This document shows positions 24,157 through 35,512 of a stretch of DNA of 64,000 bases, piece after piece. Under the pieces are notes generated by a model, which saw only the letters and a program-made list of their open reading frames with translations, was not told where the DNA came from and made no database searches. The position numbers were made by a program, and so were the translations under genes. Each line of letters begins with the position of its first letter. The first letter of the stretch is position 1. The DNA is from Seminavis robusta (lineage: Eukaryota; Bacillariophyta; Bacillariophyceae; Naviculales; Naviculaceae), in assembly GCA_903772945.1 (NCBI GenBank), contig CAICTM010000221.1:1-64000 (forward strand). Direction: 5' to 3'.

Positions 24157-26814
24157 TTATGAAAGTCTGAAGAAGGTAGCAACTCTACGAAATCTATTAC
24201 AACAGAAGGAGAAGGAGTGTTTGTGAGCTATCCAGGTTTAGGTTTCATTGACGGACCAAGATCTCTCCTCCTGGCCATTGTCACTTACCGTACCACTCAA
24301 GGCAAGTCTTGTTAGTAAAAAGAGGCGAGAGACAACCGTTTTGTGGTTGGTGGTACCATACCGTGTCAATAATCAATCGGGTTGCTTTCCGTGTTCGCAG
24401 CCAAAGCTAGTACTGTACCAGTAGAGGCGAGTACGCGAGTACCGTAGAGGTGAAAGGCTTCGTGCAATCTACCGCTACGAGCCCACGATGAGCGTGAGGT
24501 AGGTACCGAAACGATTGGTACGGATCGCGCTTGTCTTCGCTCCACTCTTTCGCTCATAATATCGAATGATCAGCTTTTTGCAGAGAGAGTCCACAGAACA
24601 CTCCTCACTCATATTTAAGATAAGTACTCAACTCTACAGAAATGTTAATTTCTCTTTTTTAAAATTAAGATAACTTAGTTAGACACTCAGAATTTTCAAA
24701 GAAGTAAGATAAGCACCAGTACGGTACCAATGTCTCAAATCCTAAGCTAATACTACTAGTATCTGGTTATAAAATGAGGGCAACTAGAACCCACTATCTT
24801 CCACATCACCGTCTACATCAAAGTCCTCCATATCCCCATCTTGGAGTGCCACAACATCTGTGGTTGCATCAATTTGGCTTTGCACCATGCCTTCTTGGGC
24901 TTTGGTGGTGGCTCATCCCTGTCTGAGGGCATGTTTTGTAGTAGGGTATGTGGCAATATCTGCTAGTGGCTATAATTATAAGATATGAAAGCTACTGAGA
25001 TTGGTCTGCTTCTAAGATAATGACTCAGTGCTGGGGCACTATTACTGTGGATGATTGCAATGTACATGTACTGGACTCAAAATAGGTATCTTATCCATGA
25101 GGTAATCATTTAGTAGTTGACCCACTGACTCACTCCCGCTGAGACAACGTAGCGTTCTTGGGTCATCACTGTAAGATTAGCAGTACAAGTAGTGCCATAG
25201 ATTTCGGCTGTTTCAGATGGCATCTCTAATAAAGCGATCAAAATGGAAGTTCTGTCCTCTAAGTGAAGTTCCTCAAATACACCTGAGCACTGAGCATTAA
25301 TGGGGAATGTGGTACGATTGTAGCTTATCGATCAAAGACACGACAAGACCAATGCTAACTTTTGGTAACAAGTAACAAGCAACGAAGTACAACAAGCTAG
25401 ACTATCCTCATCAGAACAGAGTTCACCAAACATCGACACCTCCTGTCGATCTACTACGAGTAGTACATGTACTAAATGGTTACACAGTGTAGTATGTAGT
25501 GCCCAACCACAAACCACAACCACAACGCACATATCGAACAAAAAAAGAAGCCCCTCAACCGGCAACACCATGAGAAGCAGTTCTCGTACTGATTGGTCTA
25601 GCTACAGTACCGTAGCTAGCTAGTTCGCAGTGTATTGGTGCTGGCAGTCTGCCAGTTCACCAGAGACCAGACAGGCCTTGGCCCAGGCCTGGGTGCTGGG
25701 TGTTGTACTCTAATACAATGTCATGAACAATGCAAACACAAGACTAATTCTAAAATTGAATGGTTCAGGAAGTTTACCTGTACGCGACTACGGTAAACTG
25801 GGCACAGGCGACTTCGGGTCAGTGGGTGACGAGGAGGGAGGACTTAATTAATAAAATTAGAATGTGTGAAGGGAAGAGCGAGTGACAGTCCATCCGTGGT
25901 AAACAGTGCAACATCCCATTATGACCGATGACTGCTTAGAGTTTAGAATGCCTGTTTCCATTATTTGTTTATGTTGCTTCGTTATTTTAAGAATTAAAGA
26001 CGTCTAACCACGTCTGGAGCTACAAGTAGGTACAGTTTACAGGACGGTACGATGCGACAGGCGACATCACAAGGACTTGAAACACGGAAGCTCGTGCGGG
26101 TACTACATGTAGTACTAGTACGATACCATCATCTCAGGATCAAAGCCCTCGCTTGCTAATCAAGAAATCTTGCATCTTATCGTGCTGTGGATAGATTTGC
26201 TGCATACAATGCTACCACAAGAACATGCTACGAGATTTCAAAATTGTCAGTCCTAGAGCGGCTCTATTGATGGTCAGTTAACTGTTATCCACAGGCAGAG
26301 GTTAGGGCGATACTCTCCAAGATTCGATTCAACTTCTCGTCTGACTCATGGGTACCGGCAGCTACCGTAGTATTGTCCAGTCCATGAGAAAGGGCAAGTG
26401 AATGGTTGCGGGCGTGAACTGTCCTTCACGATTGCCGGGCGGTTGAGCCGGCCGAATCCTGAGTGGGTGCAACGGGATCAACGATCTCCCATCATTCTAC
26501 CCGTTGAGCCGAACTGCCAAGAAGCCCCGTGGGTCAGCGTACAGCAAAACACACCTTGCTTGTAAAACGGTGCAAGAACACCGGTGCAACATAAGCTATT
26601 GGTTCTGGGGGATTCGTCACCCCGATGGAACCCCGTTTTTGCTCCTCTCACCGCCGGTGTCACGGCTGTGTTGAGCGTGGAAAGTCTTGACTGAATCATC
26701 GAATCGAATCCTTCCTTCGTTGCCTGGTGCGAGGATGCGTTTCACCCTCGCTCTCAACCCTCCCCGCTTGCAAAGGAGAGAGAACAACCAGCAAACAAGA
26801 CTTTGACAGCTCTA
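24157..26814. other. intergenic region with a dispersed repeat copy
   Basis: No gene is recognised. The stretch holds copy 1 of a dispersed repeat (about 24590-25025, listed separately). It also has many GTAC/GGTACC words and an imperfect inverted pair CAACGGG/CCCGTTG (near 26468-26507). Remaining open frames are short and unconvincing. Confidence 0.5.
24590..25025 (-). repeat. dispersed repeat copy 1
   Basis: It shares ordered blocks with 31318-31770: ACACTCCTCACTC, TCCTAAGCTAATA, GAGGGCA, CTTCCACATCACC, GCCTTCTTGGGCTT, and TATAAGATAT near the far end. On the minus strand both copies can be read into a short acidic tail ending in Gly-Asp-Met...Gly-Asp-Val-Glu before a stop. The pair is therefore probably the 3' remnant of an old mobile-element gene. 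The family is not identified, and the copy is degraded. Confidence 0.5.
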
Positions 26815-29800
26815 CTAAGAGAAATAGTGCATGTCTGTCAGATCCTCGTCGTTGTCACAGAGCTCTTCGAAGAAGATGTCGTCAATCTCACTTGTCTCTT
26901 CGCCATCCAACTCAAAGCCTTCGTCGCCGACCCCTTGCTCGTTGACGTATTTTGTCCAATTCGTCCGTTGTTCCGCCGTCTCGTCGTTGCCTATCGCAGC
27001 AACAACGTTTCTGGTGCTCTTTTGAATGCCCTGAAGGTAATCTTGCCAACTCTTTCTGACATTCGTGTTGCGCAGGTCTTTCCCATCCGAGTTTCGGCGT
27101 GTCTCTGTCGGTGATGCTTTTTGCTTTTCGTTCCCGGAGAAGCTGCGGGCTTTTCGCTTTTCTGCCTGATTGTGTTGATTTTCCCTCACCAAAGACTCCC
27201 TTTCGTCCTTGGTATCGCCTCTTTCTTCCCCAGCCTGGCCAGACTTTTCATCTAGTACATCTAGTACACCGTTTCTCCCTTGTCCTTCCTCGTCATCTTC
27301 TGAGTCGGATGGCTCTTCCTCGTGATCTATGATGGTCGCAGACGCTGCTATTGCCATTGGTGGTTCCGTATCGGTAGCAACTGCCGCGGCCTGTTCAAGC
27401 AGAGTTGCCCGTGATACATACGAGTTTCGGAAGTTCCGAAGGCCTTCTTCGAGCAACTCCTTGTGCGACTTTCTTGCTAGTTTTCGCTCTGCATCGGATG
27501 CATCGTCAATCGTTTCGGACGCTGTCGACTTTGTACTGTCCGTCTTACCACTGCCGCTTCGTGGATGTGCCCCCCGGGGCGTTTCTTCGTCATCGATCAT
27601 TTCTGCGCAGATATCGCTGGAACCATTCACCTTGTAATTTAGGTTTCTGGTGCTCGAGTTGGCAACCTTTTCGGTTTTGTCCATATCCTCCTGCCCTTCT
27701 GGAATAATAATGTCTTTAATGTCCACGATTGCACTGGCATTTGCTGTTCGAAAAGAATTGTCCATATCCTTGCTGATATTTGAGAGAGATGATCCCGTCA
27801 ACCCCAACGATGACATTTTCGAAGACCGCCGTCGCCTGGCTGTCGTTGTAGTCTTGCTGCCCGATGCCACGGACAAATCTAATTCCATAACAGGATCACA
27901 TACCGAAACGGAACCGTTAAGGTTGAGACCGCTTCCGGTGGTACCGGTATTGATCATTGAATACCTGGAAACCGAATCTACCACCGATGACGCCCTTCGC
28001 TGCACGGCCAACATGGTTTTGAAATAGTCGTCATCGTGATGGTAGAGCATCCACAACTTGGGCGTGAAGTAAATATTGAGTGCCACAAAGACATCGAGGC
28101 TGAGAATCAAACTTCGTAGTGCTTCCAGAGTACTGCGTGAGATGGAGGCGGCCCCATCCACGCTCACCGTCTCTAGCACAAAGGTAATGGATCGAAGCAC
28201 CACAAAGACAAACTGCGAGTAAATCATGACTCCCAGCGTATGAGATTCGTTCAAATCTTGTCGTATATTGCGTGTTTGAATGGCAAGAATGGTGGCACAC
28301 AGCAACAGTATCAACTGCCAAATCATGCTGGTATATCGCCAAACGGTATTTTCCGAAGCACAAAAATGCGTGACCGTGACAATGGTTTCCCCATGCTCGG
28401 TGATTCGATCGGGATGCAGCGTGATATCTTTGGTCCGTTGGGATGGATCCACGGCTGTCCAAATGGACAAGAGCAATACCGCTGCCACACAACACAAGAG
28501 CACCGTCCCGTACAATTGTCGTACTTGCAGCGTGATGCGTTTCATTCTCTTGGCGGCTTGCATCATGCGATGAATGGCTCCGACTTTGACAATTAACGGT
28601 ACCAATTCCAGCGTAAAGCCCAACAAGAGCAGCCACTGTTGTGCCACGCACACTCCATCCCGTGGTTCAACGGCCTTGAACAATGCGGCGAGACTGACCA
28701 ATAACAATCCCAACAAGACAAACGTCAAGAATCCGACTTGAGCAAACATGAGGACGGGTCGATTGCGCCAATAATAGACGGCACACGACACGGCCACGAC
28801 CCCCAAAATCACGGTACTGGCCAATCCGACGGCAATCCCATGCAGCACGGGTGTATCCTGATTGTATCGTTCTTGTTGCAAGACGCGAGGATACGTTCGT
28901 GGGATCCATGTTTGGAACGTGTCGACATTGGCGGCCATCCATTCGCAGACGGCCTCGCGAGGATCGTAATTCCACTGGTCGACTCCCTTTAATTCCCACG
29001 CCTCTAGCATATCTCCCAATTGCAATTCGGTAATGGAGAGTGCCTGGAGAACCCCGTAGGCGGGACTTTGAAATGCTCGTCCGTATTTGGCAATGTTGGG
29101 ATCACCAACATTTATAGTCATTGTTGTCATTGTGTCATCACTGGACGATTCATTCTGATTGTTATTGTCGAGTTGTGGCATTCGCCCTTGCAGATACGGA
29201 TACAGATTGGCAATGATCAATTTCCACAAGGAATGGGCTTCCGGATCACACGCCCCGACAGCATCGGCTCGTCGTTCGGTACTGTTGGCAGAACACCGTT
29301 GGGCCGGTGTCACTCGATGCGTGACACATTCCTGTTGCGGCGGTGGCAATTGGACCGCTTGCATTTCCGCATCCGTCCCCAAATAACGTTGATAAGTAGG
29401 ATCGGGATACCACCAATAAAAGAGCAGTGCCGATTGGGTGGCATTGGCCGCGGCCCAAATATCGAGCAATTGTCCATAGGAATAGGCATGATTGGGTTCG
29501 AGCGAACCTTTCGACGCCACGGCAATATCTAAATGATACGCTTGCGGTGTGACAAAGGTAGTCCATTCGCACGGGACATCGGCAATGTGTCCGTGACACG
29601 TCGTCGGATGCAAGTCGCAATCGTTTTCTTCGGTATATCGAAAGTAACCTTGATAAATACCTCCCGGTACAAAATATTTGTCGGCTTCTGCTTCATCGAG
29701 TGGTGGTCGACTGGCAAATAACGTTTCAATGGTACAATTGTGGGGAACAATCTCGCGACAGTAGTGTCCAAACGTGGTGGGGGTATAAAAGGTAGATGCG

Positions 29801-30891
29801 ACTTTCCGGCGATGAAAGTCTCCGGCAATGCCCAACCAATGAGTGAGACTGGGATCGCGCTTTGCCACGAATTTGGGCAGGAACCAACTGAGTTTGCCGA
29901 CCGCGCCCGTGCCTTCCGGAGGTTCCAAAACACTCGCAGCAGTCAATTCGGCCACAGTCGGGGCATGCCCACTCCAGACTTCGGTAATGACATGGGCGCA
30001 ACTCTGGTAGAGTGTGGCATTGTCCGTCTGCCGCCATTGCCGCGGACAAGTGGCACCTAGCAAGACGGTATTGGCCCGTTGGAGGGCATCAAAATCATAT
30101 CCCAAAGCTCCATAACTGAAACTCATGGCAGGATCGTAAAAATTCAATTGTCGATTGGGGCCACTCGATTCGATCGTGGCCGGCACTTGTGCCAATTCAC
30201 TCAAGACAATTTGTAGAATCCACGATGTGAACATGGCCGATTCCCAATTTTGACTGAGGATTCGAATTTCCGAATAACCAAAGGGCGATATCTGACAATG
30301 GGTGTCATCGTACACCCATTCTTGTGTTTCCTCCGAAAAGATCATATCTTCGGAATTGCAGGTCCGTTTGGAAGGAAATCGGTCTGTGCCTAGATAGTGT
30401 CGCAGACATCCCTCTTGAAACGGATTGGTACAATAGCCATCGACGCAATCAGTACTACTGCCCGGTTGTTGCAAGATGGCAACACACTGCTCGGTGGTGT
30501 TGCACGCCACACTGGCATGGCTCTCGCCCATGAGGAGCGAGAACCACAACACTATCCAGACTGGCAACAAGAGAAGGTAGTTCCGTCTTTTTCCACAGTG
30601 TCTGGCACTGCTATAGGATGAGTTGGTCGTTCTCCATGGAGACTGACGAGGAGAGCACTCATCATCAATCATACAGTTGTGTGCTGTAGCTTGTCGTCTT
30701 GGCATGGAATGGCTCTGGTGGTTGTATGTTGTGTAGGCTTCTCGTTGATGCAGATCCCTGCCCCAACGTTCCCTGTACATGGTGAACAGCACCCCTTCTC
30801 CACCACCTAAGCTATCCCCTGTCATTTCACTTCGAGACCTCTTGCGTCGTCCTTGCGGCATCATCGTGTCCTCTTCTGCTTCTTGTATCAT
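26815..30891 (-). CDS. class C GPCR-like receptor with ABC-type solute-binding ectodomain
   Basis: One uninterrupted 1,358-aa frame. A hydrophobic signal or anchor (104-121, NYLLLLPVWIVLWFSLL) follows a polar N-terminus. The Cys-rich ectodomain (about 130-680) contains NWESAMFTSWILQIVLSEL and FYWWYPDPTYQRYLG. These resemble the start and the 'WtP' region of glycine betaine/choline-type (OpuAC) periplasmic binding proteins. Seven membrane segments span about 683-945 and end in IYFTPKLWMLY, the F-x-PK motif that closes TM7 in class C (GABA-B/mGlu) receptors. A long acidic, Ser/Thr-rich cytosolic tail (about 950-1358) ends EELCDNDEDLTDMHYFS. It probably senses a small solute at the cell surface. 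Ligand and G-protein coupling are unknown. M63 (MPRRQ) or M38 could be the true start, which would shorten the leader. Confidence 0.82.
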   Translation of the reverse strand: MIQEAEEDTMMPQGRRKRSRSEMTGDSLGGGEGVLFTMYRERWGRDLHQREAYTTYNHQSHSMPRRQATAHNCMIDDECSPRQSPWRTTNSSYSSARHCGKRRNYLLLLPVWIVLWFSLLMGESHASVACNTTEQCVAILQQPGSSTDCVDGYCTNPFQEGCLRHYLGTDRFPSKRTCNSEDMIFSEETQEWVYDDTHCQISPFGYSEIRILSQNWESAMFTSWILQIVLSELAQVPATIESSGPNRQLNFYDPAMSFSYGALGYDFDALQRANTVLLGATCPRQWRQTDNATLYQSCAHVITEVWSGHAPTVAELTAASVLEPPEGTGAVGKLSWFLPKFVAKRDPSLTHWLGIAGDFHRRKVASTFYTPTTFGHYCREIVPHNCTIETLFASRPPLDEAEADKYFVPGGIYQGYFRYTEENDCDLHPTTCHGHIADVPCEWTTFVTPQAYHLDIAVASKGSLEPNHAYSYGQLLDIWAAANATQSALLFYWWYPDPTYQRYLGTDAEMQAVQLPPPQQECVTHRVTPAQRCSANSTERRADAVGACDPEAHSLWKLIIANLYPYLQGRMPQLDNNNQNESSSDDTMTTMTINVGDPNIAKYGRAFQSPAYGVLQALSITELQLGDMLEAWELKGVDQWNYDPREAVCEWMAANVDTFQTWIPRTYPRVLQQERYNQDTPVLHGIAVGLASTVILGVVAVSCAVYYWRNRPVLMFAQVGFLTFVLLGLLLVSLAALFKAVEPRDGVCVAQQWLLLLGFTLELVPLIVKVGAIHRMMQAAKRMKRITLQVRQLYGTVLLCCVAAVLLLSIWTAVDPSQRTKDITLHPDRITEHGETIVTVTHFCASENTVWRYTSMIWQLILLLCATILAIQTRNIRQDLNESHTLGVMIYSQFVFVVLRSITFVLETVSVDGAASISRSTLEALRSLILSLDVFVALNIYFTPKLWMLYHHDDDYFKTMLAVQRRASSVVDSVSRYSMINTGTTGSGLNLNGSVSVCDPVMELDLSVASGSKTTTTARRRRSSKMSSLGLTGSSLSNISKDMDNSFRTANASAIVDIKDIIIPEGQEDMDKTEKVANSSTRNLNYKVNGSSDICAEMIDDEETPRGAHPRSGSGKTDSTKSTASETIDDASDAERKLARKSHKELLEEGLRNFRNSYVSRATLLEQAAAVATDTEPPMAIAASATIIDHEEEPSDSEDDEEGQGRNGVLDVLDEKSGQAGEERGDTKDERESLVRENQHNQAEKRKARSFSGNEKQKASPTETRRNSDGKDLRNTNVRKSWQDYLQGIQKSTRNVVAAIGNDETAEQRTNWTKYVNEQGVGDEGFELDGEETSEIDDIFFEELCDNDEDLTDMHYFS

Positions 30892-32145
30892 TGTGAGTAT
30901 TATGACGCTAGCTAGCTAGCTAGACTAGCTAGAAACCAGAACCGATGTTTCCCTGGACAAGCCACCGTGCAGGTAGACAGTGCAATGGATGGTGTAAGAA
31001 CTGGACTCCAAAAGCTACCGTACTCCAAAACTGGTCTCGCATCTCGCATCGCTGCAAACTGGTTTCCGCCAGTGCTCAACAGTAGGGGGGAGCACACGGT
31101 ACTTCAAGGATTAATGTCAATGGAATGAGACAACTAAAGTGATAACAATAACGGAAGACGTTTGTATCCTATTTGCTCAATTCGTTCGAATGACGTCTTG
31201 CTACTGTGGAACTAGCTACTAGTAGGAAATATTGATTTAAATCATTATTTCTACAAGAACCCAGCCAAAATTGTTCTCTTTTGTTCTCTGGGGGAAGGGC
31301 GAAAGTCCTAAAGAAGTTCAGACTTCACACTCCTCACTCTTACGTAAGATAAAAGGGCTCAAGATACCGAGCAAATAATGTACAGTACATGAAGTTCAAT
31401 AATGGTCTAAAAAATCAACTTTATCAGAATTGTAGAGTACCAACTTCTCCAATCCTAAGCTAATAGAATACTACAACTACTGTACTATGTGGGGCGTGAG
31501 GGCAGCTACTAGCTAGTAGTTGCCACTACCTTCCACATCACCATCCATATCTCCACAGCATCTTTGATTTCATCAATTCTAAATTTGCCTTTTGCACCTT
31601 TGCCTTCTTGGGCTTGCTTTGGTGAATCAATCAAATCCTCACTGTCCGATGGCATGGTTAGCTAGTACGGTATACCGTAGTACGGTAGGGTATGTGACAA
31701 TAGCTGCAAGCTATAGATAGTGGCTATAAGATATATAAGAAAGATACTGAGACTTGCTGAATGATTGAATCCTTTTTTTTTTAACTAGATGTTCCATTAC
31801 CCCAACCGGTACGTATCTTATAATGGGGTGAACGGGTACGGTACCGTAGTCTACTATTGAACGGGTGTTCCCATTCAATGTTGTCAATGATTGACAGAGC
31901 AAGTGTGGGTCCTCAGTCCACGTCACGGTTGTCCAGAGTTTTTTTCTCTGCTCAGCCGCCGGTCCCTTTTCAGTATGTACGATGTAGACCATGACCACAT
32001 CCTGCATGAAAGCTGAATGGGATGCCTAATAAGCCATTGGGATGAGTGATCTGTACTGTATCATAACATCAGCACCCCATAACGTCAAGTCAAGTCAAGC
32101 ACTTGTATCTCTGCATAAAGTTATATATTTTATGCATTATCCACA
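30892..32145. other. divergent intergenic region
   Basis: This lies between the divergently transcribed receptor and type II membrane protein genes. It contains GCTAGCTAGCTAGCTAG (near 30909-30925) and the second copy of the dispersed repeat. An A/T-rich TTATATATTTTATG sits about 25 bases before the ATG at 32146. No RNA gene is recognised. Confidence 0.45.
31318..31770 (-). repeat. dispersed repeat copy 2
   Basis: This is the partner of 24590-25025, in the same orientation, so the two copies bracket the GPCR-like gene. A 48-codon minus-strand frame (31509-31655, MPSDSEDLIDSPKQ...) lies inside but is not conserved as a frame in copy 1, so I do not call it a gene. Confidence 0.5.
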
Positions 32146-33681
32146 ATGAACGGCAACTCTCCAACTACCAGAAGAGGTGTAGTCCCAACCAATAATAATA
32201 ATGGCCATGCTACCACCGATGCCTCTCCAACACTCTATAGAAAAAACACACGGACTCCTTCTCCCAAACCCAAACAACGACAATCTTCTCTCTTCATAAA
32301 TAATTGCATTTCCAGAATGAAGATTCATCAACCAGTCGATGCCTGTATCAACAATAACAATAATGATCCCACGTCATCCCGGATACGACGACTGCTGGAA
32401 CCCATGGCCATGTCACTGGTGACGGTAATACTCTTGTTCCACTGGCAATTCTTTACGGAAAATCCCGCTGCTACTCAAGCGGCGGCTGTATTGGATGTTC
32501 CACCCGTATCCTTGCCACTAGTTGTCAAACGACGATTTCCCCACGATCCTCCCCCTTACGATTATCATGCCAAGCTACCCAAAGATACGGCCGTGCCCAT
32601 TTTCTTTCATGTCTATCTCCCCCACGACTCTAAAAAGAGAGGCAAAGCACTTCGAATCGTTACCGAACAACTGGATGCTCTCCAACAGTCAGAAGCACCC
32701 CAATTGACACGGGTCACCATTTTCTATCAAACCATTGGTAAACTGACTTCGTCCCTCAATTCGGCTGTCATTCAAGCCTTGTGCAAAGAACGCAATTTCA
32801 AATGCCGGCATTTGGGACAGTACGACGATGGACGCGAAGAATTGACGCTCCATCACGTGCAACAATTTTGTCACGCCGACGCTACCAACAACAACAACAA
32901 TGCCCTCGTTACAAATACAACACGCCGCGTCATGTACATTCACAACAAGGGCAGTCATCACACTTCTGCAATCAACGATCGATGGCGGAATAAAATGATG
33001 GCCGCCATGACACACGAAAAATGTTTGGCGCCGCCCATGGAAGTCTGTACGCTCTGTTCTTTGTTTTTGACAGCCGAACGAGGCATTTTTGTGGCGGGCA
33101 ATTTTTGGATTGCCCGGTGCGATTATTTGACGCAATTATTGCCACCGTTGCAATTTGAAGGACACATGGAACACGTCGTCAAGGATGCGCTGTATATGCA
33201 ATTGGAATCCCGCATAAATATGGGCATGCACAAACAATGGCCGCCATCGTTTGGAACGGGACGATTTGCCGCCGAATATTGGTCCGGCAGTCATCCTACG
33301 GTGATACCGTGCGATTTTAGTTTAACCTTTCGACCACAACCCATTCATGCCGACAATACACTTGATTTTTTGGCGTGGGTCAATAATACCAGCCCGAAAG
33401 TTGTAGCCAAACCATTGCGATGGACCATGGCACCCAAACATCCCATTAAAATTCCACAAGCGTCCATTCGCGAAAATGAACAAGTGCGATTGTTGGAGTA
33501 TTTTCTATTGCCCGGCAATATACTGCGATGGTATGCCCTGTACAATACCGTGCCGGGAGAGTTTTCCTGGGTCTGGGCGTGGTTTCCCGATGGACGCAAA
33601 TGGAGGAATGCCATTCGCAAACACGGGAAAAATGCCGTGGCAGAAATGACCAAGGGACTCGAAAAGGAGGGATATACGTAG
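32146..33681 (+). CDS. type II membrane protein, putative glycosyltransferase-like
   Basis: A single 511-aa exon. An Asn/Ser/Thr/Arg-rich cytosolic N-terminus (1-85) precedes one hydrophobic anchor (about 86-103, PMAMSLVTVILLFHWQFF), then a lumenal domain (about 130-500). Conserved-looking motifs are MYIHNKGSHH (near 265), a C-x-x-C pair in VCTLCSLF, GNFWIARCDYL, and a C-terminal PGNILRWYALYN. 'Y(I/L)HNKGS' followed by 'GN(F/M)W.AR.DY' recurs, from memory, in stramenopile and bacterial proteins linked to polysaccharide synthesis. A type II Golgi topology fits a glycosyltransferase. No DxD motif is clearly assigned, so the activity is inferred. Asn runs (NNNNN) are low-complexity insertions. 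Confidence 0.65.
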   Translation: MNGNSPTTRRGVVPTNNNNGHATTDASPTLYRKNTRTPSPKPKQRQSSLFINNCISRMKIHQPVDACINNNNNDPTSSRIRRLLEPMAMSLVTVILLFHWQFFTENPAATQAAAVLDVPPVSLPLVVKRRFPHDPPPYDYHAKLPKDTAVPIFFHVYLPHDSKKRGKALRIVTEQLDALQQSEAPQLTRVTIFYQTIGKLTSSLNSAVIQALCKERNFKCRHLGQYDDGREELTLHHVQQFCHADATNNNNNALVTNTTRRVMYIHNKGSHHTSAINDRWRNKMMAAMTHEKCLAPPMEVCTLCSLFLTAERGIFVAGNFWIARCDYLTQLLPPLQFEGHMEHVVKDALYMQLESRINMGMHKQWPPSFGTGRFAAEYWSGSHPTVIPCDFSLTFRPQPIHADNTLDFLAWVNNTSPKVVAKPLRWTMAPKHPIKIPQASIRENEQVRLLEYFLLPGNILRWYALYNTVPGEFSWVWAWFPDGRKWRNAIRKHGKNAVAEMTKGLEKEGYT

Positions 33682-34299
33682 AATGCTTGATATGATTGCT
33701 ATGCTTGCAATCCATCATTGCAATGATCCATCCATCGACATAGGTAGTTTTGTTTGCAATGCTTGCAATGAATGGATCGAATCCATCTTCAAAGCTACTT
33801 TTTGCGACCTAGCTAGTTATTCTAGCTCTAGACCAGTTGGGCGTTTCTCCTGCAACAGCGACACGTATCATAGTAGAAAACGCAGTGTTGACTACTAGCT
33901 AGCTACGTAGGTAGAGAAAGTGATGATGAAAACTTGGCCTTTGCGGAGCGAAAATCTGGATTGTGGAGGCAGCGAGGGTCGAGGGTTGAGGGTTGGGTGA
34001 TTGATTCGATTCCGTTCCCCCTCCCTCCGAGATTGTTGGGGTCCGGTGTCCGGTTCGCTCGCTCACGGTAAAACTGAGAAAAAGACTTATTTTAGAAATT
34101 AATAATTGGAGAAACATCAGAATTACCAGAATCTGCTGAAATCAAAAAACCTTTCTGAAAAGCGTTAGGGTTTTGGCAGCTGGCAGCAACACCGCCGAGG
34201 CAACGTCCAAACACCGTGTTGCAGCTGTTGGTTGCAGTGCAGTAACTCAACAAACTTGAACCCAAGAGGTGGCTATAGTTAGTTATTCAGTTCAATCCA
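33682..34299. other. intergenic region upstream of CAF1
   Basis: About 600 bases with CTAGCTAGCTACGTAG near 33893-33910 and a G/T-rich tract near 33965-34070. Probably 3' and 5' untranslated sequence and promoter. No gene is seen. Confidence 0.4.
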
Positions 34300-35512
34300 A
34301 TGGCAATGGCAGCTCCATTGACCAAGTCTCCACTCTCCACGGAGTCACCGCCGTTCGATCCGCAGCGAGGTGCTCTTTTGGGGTCTCCTTCGGGTGGCTA
34401 CAAACCTGCAAGTCGATCTCGGTCCAACTCACCGCACATGGGGCGGTCCACATCTCCACATCCAACTGGTAGTGGTAGTGGTCCCAGTGGAAACGCGCAA
34501 TCGAATGCTCTTCCCAAGTACACGTTCCAGTACCAAGGGTGAGCAATAATTCTCATGGATGCCTTATTGGCATCTCCTCTGTCTTTCCTGTATGATATCA
34601 TTTGGTTCGATCAACTCATTTTCTCTTTCTATCCTCAGCGAGACTCTGGAAATTAGAAACGTGTGGGCCGAAAATGTTCGGGAAGAAATGGCAGTGATTC
34701 GATCAGTCATTGAAAAATATCCTTATGTGGCCATGGACACGGAATTTCCAGGTGTGGTGGCAAAACCCGTCACAGAAGCTTACACGTCCGACTACCAATA
34801 CAAGGCGCTCAAAGTCAATGTTGACTTGCTAAAAATCATCCAGTTGGGATTGAGCTTTGCCGATGAGAATGGAAATTTTTGTCCAGGATGTCCCTGTTGG
34901 CAGTTCAATTTCAAATTCAATCTTCATGGCGACATGTTTGCGCAGGACTCGATTGATCTACTCATCAAATCTGGAATTTCCTTTGAAGATCACGCCACTC
35001 GGGGCATTGATCCATTGGTTTTTGGAGAACTCCTAATGGTGTCAGGTCTAGTGTTGGATGATCGTGTCAAATGGGTCTCATTCCACTCTGGGTATGACTA
35101 TGGCTATTTTTTGAAGCTTCTGACCACCATAGACCTTCCAGTCGACCAAAAGGCATTCTTTGAGTACCTCAAGATTTACTTTCCCTGTATTTATGACATC
35201 AAGTACATGACAAGTCTCCTGGATGGGCATCGTTTTCACGGAGGTCTTCAACGTATTGCGGATGAGCTCGGATGCCAGCGACTCGGAGCAGAGCATCAAG
35301 CTGGCAGTGACTCCCTCTTGACCATGGCGGCATACTTTGCTCTGGCAAAAGCCAAATTCACTAACAGTGATGGACAGATTGATGATACGAAGTATATCAA
35401 TGAATTGTTTGGGTACGGGAACAATCACACGGTGCGAAAAGGTGGCGGCCCTTCTGCAGCTATGAGGGAGGTTTCTGCTGGCAGCATTTCCAACAGTGGC
35501 AGCGATATGTAA
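34300..35512 (+). CDS. CAF1: CCR4-NOT deadenylase subunit CAF1/POP2
   Basis: Exons 34300-34538 and 34639-35512 are joined in phase 2 across a 100-nt intron (GTGAGC...CTCAG) and give 370 aa. The first 72 residues are Ser/Pro/Gly-rich and disordered. The DEDDh nuclease fold starts at ETLEIRNVWAENV. All five expected acidic/His positions are present: D113 and E115 in AMDTEFPG, D233 in HSGYDYGYF, H299 and D304 in EHQAGSDSLLT. Typical family words include CPCWQFNFKF, SGISFEDH, GLVLDDRVKW and IYDIKYM. CAF1 shortens mRNA poly(A) tails within CCR4-NOT in the cytoplasm. This is a housekeeping gene, useful as evidence that the window is eukaryotic nuclear DNA. The N-terminal extension is longer than in animal CNOT7. 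Confidence 0.96.

Noticed and set aside
31509-31655. 48-codon frame as a small gene
   Set aside because: It is inside a degraded dispersed repeat and its frame is not kept in the other copy.
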